Shown here: positions 55,524 to 64,000 of the stretch, in pieces
Layout: every line of letters begins with the position of its first letter
Numbering within the stretch: position 1 is the first letter of the stretch
From: Macrosoma leucophasiata
Lineage: Eukaryota; Arthropoda; Insecta; Lepidoptera; Hedylidae
Length of the DNA: 64,000 nt
NCBI GenBank assembly: GCA_036365455.1
Contig: JAWQUS010000016.1
Coordinates: 12,857,001-12,921,000, forward strand
Reading direction: 5' to 3'
Translations under genes and position numbers: made by a program
Notes under the pieces: model-generated
Database searches by the model: none
Told to the model about the DNA's origin: nothing
What the model saw: only the letters and a program-made list of their open reading frames with translations

Positions 55524-55888
55524 ACAATAATAGCAAACCATTATACGTCCTACTGCTGGGCACGAGTCTCTCCCCTTTTTGGGGGGAGGCCTGAAGCTTA
55601 CTCCACCACGCTGCTCCAATGCGGATTGGTGGAGGTGGGTGGGTTAGTGGCCAACCCGCTGTCGGATGTTTTCAAAGCGTCCATAAGGCCTCCTACTAGG
55701 TTTAACGTTTAACGACTGCTATCTATCGATAGTAACCGGGACCGACGGCTTAACGTGCCCTCAGAAGCACAGAAACGCGCACTTAATTTGCCACTAGCGG
55801 TCACCCATCACACTACCCGACCGCGCCCGTAGTGCTTAACCGAGTAGATTGCCTATGATCTACACCAGCCGCCGGGCCATGCGCGCTT
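55524..55888 (-). mobile_element. 5S-rRNA-derived SINE, copy 2
   Basis: Minus strand: GATCTACTCGGTTAAGCACT, GGGCGCGGTCGGGTAGTGTG, ATGGGTGACCGCTAGTGGC in 5S order, then the body and tail GCCCAGCAGTAGGACGTATA. A TAACGTT duplication of a few bases separates it from copy 1 internally. The target duplication is not clear. Confidence 0.78.
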
Positions 55889-56440
55889 ATGTAAGTGTAT
55901 TATATAAAGTAAGGGGGCAGAGGTTTAAAAAATGGATCATCTTACGTAATTTCACTCATTTATTTTAAGTTTTTCAAAAGGGGTAGGCAAACAGGTTGAT
56001 GATTATATAGAGATATATTGAGAGCGAGAGAGATATAGCTATACAATTATATCGAACTATTTAGACAGCGCACGCCTGTAAAGCATATCTCGCCCGCTTT
56101 TTTTCGACATGATTTATGTATTCTATTTTTTACCACTGATTTTTTGTTTAATAGTAATATTAATTATATCTATAGCTATCAGTGTAGCTTTCTGTTAGTG
56201 AATGAATTTTCAAGATCGAATAAATATTTCCGAAGATAACCCATTATAAACAAACAAAAAAAAACTTTACCTCTTTGTAATGTTAGTAAAGGCATATTTA
56301 TACCATTGTAAAGAATTCACCATGCTACGATTCTATTATATTTATTCAAATTCGAAAAGTAGGAACGTAACTAAAGTTCGAAACAAGTTTCATTAAAGTT
56401 ATGAACTATTTCCGCACGAACTGCGGACATTATGCTAAGC
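55889..56440. other. no supported feature
   Basis: AT-rich; nothing recognised. Confidence 0.4.
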
Positions 56441-56710
56441 AAACAAACAACGCTAACTGTGCGCTGCTGTTAATTACATAACTTCTTTTGAACAATATAA
56501 TAATTCTTGTTTTTGTAATATCGATAAGAGGTTTTAGTAATGACATCGTAATTTCATTCCATATCCTTATCAAGGTCTGCTAATATATTCAAATAAGCGA
56601 CGCTAACTGGGCGCTGCCATGTTAATTACAAACCTTCTTTTGCAGGATATAATAATTTAGGTTTTGTAATATCGAGAGGCGATTTGGTAATAACTTTGTA
56701 GCTTCTTAAC
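56441..56710 (+). repeat. imperfect direct repeat, 150-bp period
   Basis: CGCTAACTGTGCGCTGCTG at 56,451 and CGCTAACTGGGCGCTGCC at 56,601, each followed by TTAATTACA..CTTCTTTTG, ATATAATAATT and TTTGTAATATCGA. Two diverged tandem units. Confidence 0.7.
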
Positions 56711-56724
56711 AAATCTATGAGCAG

Positions 56725-56943
56725 TATTGATGTTAAGTGATGACTGCAGCCTATAGGCACCCACACAAAGACCAAGGTCAAAATGCAGATGCATTACCAC
56801 TCCCACGGCCTAAGGTGTTATGCTTCTGTGCCGTACATTACCACCTGACTGGCACACGATAGTGCTGAACACTACCATTTAGCGGCAAGTAAATTAGGTA
56901 GTGCCTTCGCCTGCGAGCTCTGTCACTGGAGCTCTACCACCAG
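56725..56943 (-). mobile_element. ~285-bp retroposon family, copy lacking its 3' end
   Basis: Starts at TATTGATGTTAAGTGATGAC and ends CTCTACCACCAGT. The A-tail side is missing and there is a deletion near GTGCCGTACATTACC. Confidence 0.65.
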
Positions 56944-57221
56944 TATATATAGTTTATTGCGGTGATTTAAAAATATTTCAAATATCTAGCAATGTTGGGT
57001 TTTCTAGACAATATTTCTGTGGTGTAAGTCACCTTGTACATTATTTCTGTAAAAATTAATGCGTGGAACTTGCCATGATACTTTCCGGCTAATAATTTAC
57101 TGTAATATAGATGCATTTCAGATAATTTATAGCAGGTAGGTAGCTGATTACTCCGAATCACCAACCTCATTTACCCAAACGTAGCTTCAGAATTAAAGCT
57201 TTAAAGAACTACAAGTTTGCA

Positions 57222-57257
57222 CATTGCCTGTTTACGTTTCTATGTAAACAGGCAATG
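57222..57257. repeat. perfect 14-bp inverted repeat
   Basis: CATTGCCTGTTTAC (57,222-57,235) and its reverse complement at 57,244-57,257, about 200 bp before the PHD-finger frame. Confidence 0.8.
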
Positions 57258-57451
57258 ACGAAGACGTTGACGGGTCGGACGCAATTGTCATACTCGCAGA
57301 AATTAATAATTTTTATTTCATAATATCTAGTTGTATTATGTGTAAATAAGTGTTTTTACGCTTTGTAGTAAGCAGTTATATTTATTTGTGGTATCCTTAT
57401 ATGTAAATTAGTATACCATCACGAATCCCTCCCTAACTGTGTCGTATCAAA

Positions 57452-58135
57452 ATGAGCATTGCCTGTAAGAAGCCTGCTAATATCACCGAACGTTTGAAAT
57501 GCTGCTCTTGTAAAGGTTCGTACCACTATGGTTGTTTAAATATAACTAAAGAACAGTACAAGCAAAATGAGCGTAATTATGACTTTAGTTGGCAATGCAA
57601 AAAATGCAAAAATATTACCAGGAGAGTAAGAGATGATGAGACTCCCGTAAGAAGTACGAATACAGTGATCACATTAGAAACTACAATTCCTACTCTTAAC
57701 GTTTCGGACTCTGATGCAAGTGAAACAGGAGACACGTTCATAGACAGCCCAACTGAAACAAACAATGCCTCTTCCACGCCTCCGATTTCTTCACCCCCAT
57801 CCGCTCTGGACCTGAAAGTACTAAATGAATTATTAGATAAAAAACTTAATGATATACAATACTCTATTGTAGCAAGCATCAGAGCTACTATCGTAAATAA
57901 AGTAGATCAAACGATATCTTCTACATTAGCACAATTTAAACAAGATCTTATCCATCAATTTGGCAATATTGAGTCAGAACAAAAAATCTATCAAAGAATA
58001 TGGAAGTACTACAGAATAAAATACAATACCTGGAAGATGAGATCCTGGTCCATAATCCTAATGTTGTACATTAGGATTATGGACCCTGTAGGTACATTAT
58101 GGTGTAATAAAGTATTGAGTATTGAGTATGTTTGA
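57452..58135 (+). pseudogene. PHD-finger protein fragment, probably LINE ORF1
   Basis: Starts at ATG 57,452. Residues ~10-55 hold a PHD-like zinc motif: ERLKCCSCKGSYHYGCL (C-x2-C, H-x2-C) and WQCKKCK (C-x2-C). A Ser/Thr/Pro-rich stretch follows (~65-115), then a helical region (LNELLDKKLNDIQYSIVASI, likely coiled coil). Proteins with this layout, ending in a domain related to baculovirus FP protein, occur as ORF1 of lepidopteran CR1-like LINEs as I remember them. Near 58,000 the frame slips (the MEVLQNKIQYLEDE continuation is in another frame), and at 58,047-58,085 an inverted repeat replaces the rest. The last ~45 residues of the 227-codon frame are therefore not genuine. No RT follows. It could alternatively be a host gene fragment. 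Confidence 0.6.
58047..58085. repeat. perfect 18-bp inverted repeat inside the PHD fragment
   Basis: GGTCCATAATCCTAATGT (58,047-58,064), TGT loop, then its exact reverse complement (58,068-58,085). The left arm continues the coding-like sequence (DEILVHNPNVV), so the right arm looks like an inverted copy made from it. Confidence 0.88.
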
Positions 58136-58149
58136 GTGTATTTTGTACA

Positions 58150-58780
58150 AAGGTAGTTAATACCTGCGAGCGGTTGCGGGGAGATGAATGGCTTTCTAAT
58201 GAATCGGCTACCAGAGCAAAGTTCGTTACGGTAATGGATAACGGGTACCTCAACAATAACAAACATACGTACGTCCTCGTCCGTTCTATTTCGCGGCTGC
58301 AATAAAAATACTCCGTCATTTTTCTCTGCCACAAAACTAACACGTAGTAAACAAACAATGTACGGGCCGCGGATTGCCATGCTACTGTTTCGCTTGATTC
58401 CAAATGAAATGTCTGGCGGATTGCTTATAAGTTTTGTTTTGTATTCATTTTGTAAGATTTCATTAAAATTTTGGATAAGTTATAATGATAACAGTAAATA
58501 AATTATAAATTCATTTTGACCAAAATGTTGGAGACCATTGTGAGCATTTCTTAAATAGCATTTACAAACTGACCACATTTCGACGAATACTGGTAGTTTT
58601 TGCAAGTTTCAACATAAAATGTTTTCATTATAGTGTTTGTATATAACGTAGTTAATACCTACTAGTTGCGGGGAAATTAATGGCTTTCTAATGAATCGGC
58701 TGCCAAAGCAAAGTTCGTTACCGTAATGGATAACGGGTAACTCACCATTGACAAATATACGTACACTCGTGGGGGTTTCG
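58150..58780 (+). repeat. pair of ~120-bp direct repeats 500 bp apart
   Basis: TGGCTTTCTAATGAATCGGC..AAGTTCGTTAC..GTAATGGATAACGGGT at about 58,185 and again at about 58,680. Related motifs are at 8.45 and 26.75 kb. Unknown family. Confidence 0.65.
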
Positions 58781-59159
58781 GGCAAGACGGGGCAACGGCC
58801 TTATACAGCGTAACATTTGACCAACCAGAATCCTGCTAGTGCGTGACGATGCGCCGCCATGATGTCAATCAATTAGCATAGAGTCCAGTTAAAAACACTG
58901 TCATATTTGTTAAATAATTGACAAAAACTAAATTTTGCCAAATCCCTTGTAATTTTTGCATTTCACTTGATTAGTGTTAGTGGTTTAAATATTGTTATTA
59001 CAGATACGGTGCTTTTTTTTTTTCATATGTGTAAAGATTCACGAAAACAGGCAAGTAGTTACTTATTACCGTGTGAATACCGCTTTTTGTTTAATAATTT
59101 ATTGAAGTTCGCAAGGCATGCGAGGGCAAGATACGGTATAGGGTACCCTCCAACAAATT

Positions 59160-59535
59160 ATGCTATTTCCAGCGACACGAAAAACAGCTAATGTAACAAA
59201 AAAGAGAAGGAAAACCGCAACAATTACCTCATCGCCTTATAAAAACGATTCGGAAGAAACGATTAAGAAAAAGAAGCTGGCAGATGATGCCAAGCAGAAG
59301 AGAAAACTAATAAAAGAACTTAGGATACCACAAAAAAAGATGCTAAGAAATGTAAAGTGACTAAAGCGAAGAAAAGACGCCCTGTCTTTATTGTGCAGGT
59401 CACTATTTAGAGTCTACAGAAGGATGGGTGGCATGTGCAGTGTGTGAAAAATGGGCACACTGTAGTTGTGCTGGTGTCGAAGATGAAGACGAAGATACGG
59501 GGTATTTTTTATGTGAATTTTGCCAGCAATCATAA
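59160..59535 (+). pseudogene. C-terminal remnant of a pogo/Tigger-like transposase
   Basis: The first part is a basic linker (FPATRKTANVTKKRRKTATI, then SSPYKNDSEETIKKKKLADD). After frame slips in an A run near 59,335, 59,380-59,535 reads PCLYCAGHYLESTEGWVACA, then VCEKWAHCSCAG and FLCEFC before a stop. A C-x2-C..C-x2-C-x4-H-x2-C..C-x2-C zinc domain after a basic tail is common at the end of insect pogo/Tigger-type (DDE_1) transposases as I recall them. No catalytic domain is present upstream, so this is a relic. Confidence 0.55.
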
Positions 59536-59564
59536 ATTTAAGACGTTTCACGTAATGATACTCA

Positions 59565-59885
59565 TCTATACAAATAAATAATATTGGAGTGTCTGTTTGT
59601 AATATTAAAATAACCGCTTTTTACTAAATGCATATGTATGTATACACGGTACATAAACCAAAACCACATTTTTTTTAATTTTTGTTGTCTGTCTGTCTGT
59701 CTGTTTGGCGGGGCTAATCTTGGGAACGGCTGGACCGATTTTGACGGGACTTTCACTGGCAGATAGCCGATGTGATAAGGAGTAACTTAGGCTACTTTTA
59801 TACTAGCTGCGCCCACGACTTCGTCCGGGGAGATACTGAACAATCATATTTTTTCTCACGTGGACGAAGTCGCGGGAACAGCTAG
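59565..59885 (+). mobile_element. Helitron-like element, 321 bp
   Basis: A|TCTATACAAATAAATAATAT ... CTAG|T. Near the 3' end CTAGCTGCGCCCACGACTTC..GTGGACGAAGTCGCGGGAAC..AGCTAG forms a long imperfect hairpin. A (CTGT)n run lies at about 59,687. No coding capacity. A second member is at 61,029. Confidence 0.65.
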
Positions 59886-60189
59886 TTATAATAATAATAA
59901 TCTTGCAATTATGTAATAAGTACCATCAACCCATCTTACCCTACCCAAGGGGCAAGATGGGGAGATTGGACTTATTGAACATTTTTTTACTTTTTTATAT
60001 AATTATCAAACAGGAGTTCCTAATAATTAGTGAAATTGAAAGACTGATTATAGCAGATAATAATTAACACTTAAAAAATCTGATAAGAATGATATTATCC
60101 GTTTTATTGGCTTTCAACAGTTAACTACCCCGAGGGGAGAGGGGGGTATGACGGGGTTGATGTGTAGATTGTGTACAATCTACTCATCA
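59886..60189. other. no supported gene
   Basis: Two GGGGCAAGATGGGG / ACCCCGAGGGGAGAG stretches of unknown origin; otherwise AT-rich. Confidence 0.35.
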
Positions 60190-60612
60190 ATGCCTACGTA
60201 TTAACATGTAATTCTAAAGGAACACTTAATTATTTTTATGTCCCATCAATCCCAATTGTTCCAACGACGTGAGTGGCGAGTGTAATAAAAATATATCTCT
60301 TATTTTATTGATAGAGCACCCTCAGAACTTACTGTCGCCACCGATTGATTGATACACGAGCACACACCTACGACACATCAAACACACATGAACAAATACT
60401 GGTCATATGTCTCTGCCAAGATAACGCCCTCCCCAGGTAGATGATCGCGAGTTTTTGTTTGGTGCGTGACAAAGAGAAAATTGATAATTCATCAGCAACC
60501 GTCTATTGTTGCTGAACGGTATTTGATAGCCGATTCCCAAGTACCAATTCTTTTTATTGTTCTTCGTTTTTACCTTCACACGTCGCGATCTCTGAAGGAT
60601 GCGTCGCTTGTA

Positions 60613-61713
60613 ACTTAACTTATAATTAAACTATAGAAGTGTAAATTCTGTACATTAAAAATATTGAAAAAATAAATACCAGGGGATGTTACTAGATCGA
60701 TACCGAACCCAAATATGTGATTAGAAAACTTTTTGTCTGTTTGTCTGCCTGTCCGTCCATCCTGTCTGTCACCAGGCTGTATCTCATAAATAGTGATAGC
60801 TAGAAAGCTAACATTTTCACAAATTATGTATTTCTCCTACCGCTATAAAGACAAAATTAATTACTAAAAATAAGAAAATGAAAATGTTAAGAAGTCCAAG
60901 GAGGCATACAATAAAAGCGTTTTTTTTTCGTATATTTTTTGCTCGATAATAACGGTAGCAAGTAGACGATCAAAATTTTTACAGAATTTTTAGGTCTTAT
61001 GTTGTTTAATATTACCTTCCAAAGTAAATCTATACAAATAAATAAAATTGGAGTGTCTGTTTGTAATATTAAAATAACCACTTTTAACTAAATGCATATG
61101 TATGTATACACGATACGTACACCAAAACAGCATTTTTTACAATTTTTGCCTGTCTGTCTGTCTGTCTGTTTGGCGGCGCTAATCTTGAGAACGGCTGGAC
61201 CGAGTTTTGACGGGACTTTCACTGGCAGATAGCTGATTTGATAAGGAGTAACTTAGGCTACTTTAATATCCATACATGCCTACATACAAATAAGTAGAAT
61301 TGGCGTGTATTCGACTTTGACGGGACTTCCACGGGTAGGTAGCTGATGTAATAAGGAGTAACTTAGGCTACTTTTATCTCCATACATCCATACATACATA
61401 CATACCTTCATACAAATAAGTATAATAGGCGTGTATTCGCCTTTGACGGGACATCCATGGGTAGGTAGCTGATGTAATAAGGAGTAACTTAGGCTACTTT
61501 TATCTCCATACAACCATACATACATACTTACCTACATACAAATAAATAGAATTTGAGTGTCTCCGATTTTGACGGAACTTTCTCTGGCAGATAGCCGATG
61601 TGATAAGGAGTAACTTAGGCTACTTTTATACTAGCTGGGCTCACGACTTCGTCCGGGTAGATACTGAACAATCATATTTTTTCTCACGTAGACGAAGTCG
61701 CGGGCACAGCTAG
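60613..61713 (+). mobile_element. 1.1-kb insertion in unit B' with Helitron-like 3' part
   Basis: The other unit B copy reads GCGTCGCTTGTATGTAATAT (reverse complement of 45,649-45,670 or so). Here the site is split as ..CGCTTGTA | insert | TATGTAATAT, with TA on both sides. The part from 61,029 to 61,713 is a second copy of the 59.57-kb Helitron-like element (A|TCTATACAAATAAATAAAAT to CACAGCTAG|T). The part 60,613-61,028 is AT-rich and unassigned (it contains TTGTCTGTTTGTCTGCCTG). Confidence 0.65.
61215..61640 (+). repeat. ~120-bp tandem expansion inside the Helitron-like element
   Basis: GATAAGGAGTAACTTAGGCT or its AATAAGGAG variant recurs at about 61,241, 61,350, 61,477 and 61,600, each preceded by a GACGGGACTT-like and GGTAGGTAGCTGATG-like block and followed by CATACA runs. 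The 59.57-kb relative has a single unit. Confidence 0.8.
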
Positions 61714-61858
61714 TATGTAATATATCTGTAGACTTTGGAACGATCTTTTCCTAATATTGTTTTACATTCATCGACGTGAAAATCAAATAACATTGGAATT
61801 CTTCCCTCCGTATCAGATGTACGAAAGTGGTTTTAGAATAGTGTCAATTTCTATTACA

Positions 61859-62208
61859 AAGGAGATGTTGCGAGCTCGGCTCTGGTTTGTACACGTCCTC
61901 AAAAAATGGGTAAATTAAAGAAGAATCCGAAAAAAATAAAATTAATTTATTCAAGAATATATATTAGAATTACAAATACTATATTCAAAATACAATTTTA
62001 AAAGGAAAATGTCAAAATGACATCGCCCGTCATATTCGCCATGTTGGTTTTGAGTTGCAATTCTAACTACAAATAATGTTTTGTAACTGCAAACAAAGCT
62101 AAATAAGTGAAAATATGCAGTAAAAAACGTTTTTATATTGATTTTGCCTGTTTAATGATTGTGTACAATACATGGCCGGAGGTCCATACATTTTTGCAAC
62201 ATCTCCTT
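61859..62208. mobile_element. MITE with AAGGAGATGTTGC ends, short copy
   Basis: AAGGAGATGTTGCGAGCTCG to TTTTTGCAACATCTCCTT, 350 bp. It lies in unit B' at a site that is continuous in unit B (TTACAAATGTTATCGATT, reverse complement near 45,485-45,505). The target duplication is unclear because the site has changed by a few bases. Confidence 0.75.
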
Positions 62209-63500
62209 TTATCGATTGTTAAAAATAGTTTACCCCCATATTTTTTATTAAACTTCGTTTTAAAACCTGTACGAATGTACCGAATTTTTGTTAAATACAC
62301 CAAAGCGACTTAACTCAGTCACCTATTAATATAAAAACACAAAAAAGGATCTGTGATAAGTACTACAAAATACTATCAACCTGCTTTAATATACATTTCC
62401 ATGTTTTGTCACATTAAAAAATGGATGTATTATGTGATACAAAGTGAAATGTTCAACACTTCGCATAGCTGAATACAAATGGGGTTTTCCACGTTAGTGA
62501 TAGTATGAAGAGCTGTATTATTCAGAGCGCTGTTCATGGAACGGGCCGCGTCGCGTCGCGTCGGAGTAGGATTAGGAGCGTCGTTTCGGAGGCTGCCGCT
62601 GAACCCACAGAGATGAATTTAACCAACCGAAGCTAGCAGCACCTGTCCGACATGAGATAATACGCTACTTATTCGTTGTCAAAATATGAAATTTTTCAGG
62701 GAAGATTATCCAGCGAAATACAGTGACGTGACCCAAACAATACAGTGAAATTTCGCGTCGCTGCGAACAACAAGTTGATCGCCCGAACAAAAAATGGGCA
62801 CGTCTCAATTTAGGTACCAAAAACTTTGTCGTTTCTTTGTCAACGCTTGCACTATTTTAGGTGTCGTTAGCATGTAATATAATTTGACGCGCAAATTTTT
62901 AGTACCTTCCTTCCTAACACATCTATGATTGGCAGTGAATATATTTCAGTAGTTGCAAGTTAGTCAAAAATTAAGATTATTTATTAATTTAATTCAAATG
63001 GTTTCTTGTGCCACTTATTAATAGGTATAGAGAATAAATATGTTCATATATAAACGGAACATTAGCAATTTTTTTATCAAGATAGTAACCTGAATCAATT
63101 CTGTTAGGTCAGGTAATTGATGATCATGTAGAATAAAGAATGAACGTGATATTTATTTTCACTTTGTAAAGCTAACAAATAAGGAGGTAAGTAAATATTT
63201 AATGCGTTTTGGGGTAGCTATCTCCATTTTGATCGCAACTAAACATGCTTAAACAACACAAAGGCCATCAACAGAAACGATAACATGTTGTAATTTAGGT
63301 ACATTTAGTTAGAAATTCAGTAGTTCGAAAATACAATTAAACTACATCTAATTATAAGTGCCTATGTTTGATCAGCGGAATCGGAATCTATATCATGTTA
63401 CACATCGCATGCAGAAACCAATTTTGTACGTCTCCGCGAATGCACACGTATGTATATTTGATATATCTTCCTTATTGTATTGCTCTGCATCATCACTAAA

Positions 63501-63688
63501 TCAATTCATGTAGGTATATGAATTTACATGCTCGCAAATTAATCCATTTAAATGAATTGACGTAAATATAAGTAAGGATTTCCTTTCTATGGCTTTGTGT
63601 AGGCGTGCAATATTTTTAAAATCTTTATAACGTAGATATCCATCACGTGAGATAGGGAACTTAACTTCCTCTTGGCCTCTCAACTATT
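63501..63688. other. no gene; short sequence shared with 46.8 kb
   Basis: CTTTCTATGGCTTTGTGTAG..GCAATATTTTT..CACGTGAGATAGGGA resembles 46,825-46,950 in direct orientation. Confidence 0.4.
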
Positions 63689-63913
63689 GGTTGGGGAAAA
63701 AGTTTCTTCGCATTTTTAAAGATAATTCAAAACATTTTTTAATATAGTTTATTTAAATTTAACTAAAGTATGTATGTACCATTTTGTTCGATAACCTTTT
63801 GCCATCTTGTAGGTAGGGACATGATCCCATTGCTATAAAAATTTTGGGACTTCTCATCAAAATACCGCGACAAGTGGATTTGGCAGTCCTCTCGTGATGT
63901 TAACCTAACATTC
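63689..63913 (-). mobile_element. mariner 3' part, interrupted by an RTE
   Basis: Minus-strand end GAAGAAACTTTTTCCCCAACC and the C-terminal transposase frame (SREDCQIHLSRYFDEKSQNF) match 17,408-17,632. Homology stops exactly where the TCA run of an RTE begins. Confidence 0.88.
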
Positions 63914-64000
63914 ATCATCATCATCATCATTTCAGCCAAAAGACGTCCACTGCTGGACAAAGGCCTCCCCCAAAGAATGCCACAACGAACGGTCCTGGGC
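63914..64000 (-). mobile_element. RTE-clade LINE 3' end, continues past the window
   Basis: (CAT)n followed by TTTCAGCCAAAAGACGTCCA then CTGCTGGACAAAGGCCTCCC corresponds to the 3' end of the 27-kb RTE (CAGCCATAAGACGTCCACTG). Its insertion interrupts the mariner copy. Confidence 0.8.

Larger units (their letters stand above)
60190..63500 (-). repeat. unit B', inverted copy carrying two insertions
   Basis: Minus-strand counterpart of 43,905-46,080. Homology may run on to about 63,545. Insertions relative to the first copy: 60,613-61,713 (composite, ending with the Helitron-like CTAG) and 61,859-62,208 (MITE). The GC-rich core at about 62,465-62,620 is about 97% identical to 45,055-45,210. Confidence 0.85.

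Noticed and set aside
58768..60160. GGGCAAGACGGGGCA (58.8 kb) and GGGGCAAGATGGGGA (59.95 kb) as inverted ends of the pogo-like element
   Set aside because: They are in the same orientation rather than inverted, and a Helitron-like element lies between; no target duplication was found.
61280..61525. 81-codon minus-strand frame with repeated SYSLLHQLPT
   Set aside because: The repetition comes from the tandem expansion in the Helitron-like element; no start or domain supports coding.
1..64000. CRISPR arrays, operons, bacterial promoters or terminators
   Set aside because: No regularly spaced short repeats with unique spacers, and the composition and transposons are those of an insect nuclear genome.

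Overview
The window looks like insect nuclear DNA, most likely from a moth or butterfly. It is AT-rich, has no bacterial gene organisation and no host gene that I can recognise. It carries a set of retroelements and DNA transposons whose make-up I associate with Lepidoptera: an RTE-clade LINE, Dong/R4-clade LINEs sitting in TTA repeats, a cecropia-type mariner, short Helitron-like elements ending in CTAG, and several SINE families. I had no database access, so the assignment rests on remembered family features.

Layout. 0-16 kb: AT-rich sequence with scattered short elements, namely a MITE (1.7 kb), Helitron-like pieces, a 5S-rRNA-derived SINE with target duplication (5.4-5.8 kb), a 577-bp inverted-repeat element with a perfect 8-bp target duplication (6.3-6.9 kb), and the first members of a ~285-bp retroposon that recurs about 17 times. 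16-27 kb: a mariner with frameshifts, tRNA-derived SINEs and more of the ~285-bp family. 27.0-30.2 kb: an essentially full-length RTE with one open frame of 1031 codons, bounded by a perfect 10-bp target duplication. 33.4-39.7 kb: an RTE 3' fragment whose TTA tail holds two head-to-tail Dong-like elements. The first has RT plus restriction-like endonuclease in one open frame; the second is 5'-truncated and has lost the nuclease core. 40-42 kb: two tandem repeats (21-bp and 103-bp units).

42-63.5 kb holds the least ordinary structure. Two unrelated segments are each present twice in opposite orientation: unit A (41.95-43.29 kb and, inverted, 52.10-55.35 kb) and unit B (43.9-46.1 kb and, inverted, 60.2-63.5 kb). 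Each pair has a GC-rich core that is 97-98% identical inside flanks of roughly 80-88% identity. The copies serve as occupied/empty site pairs for several insertions. The clearest is a foldback element (52,572-54,459) with ~91-bp tandem subrepeats in its arms, a 9-bp target duplication, and the empty target still visible in the other copy of A. Other pieces here are a PHD-finger LINE ORF1 fragment broken by an inverted duplication, the decayed end of a pogo/Tigger-like transposase, and Helitron-like elements.

The recognised genes are almost all transposon genes. The RTE and Dong proteins copy their own RNA. The SINEs and the ~285-bp family have no protein of their own and presumably depend on such LINEs; the 5S SINE ends in a sequence resembling the RTE 3' end. 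Several perfect short hairpins are scattered through the window and may record template-switch events.
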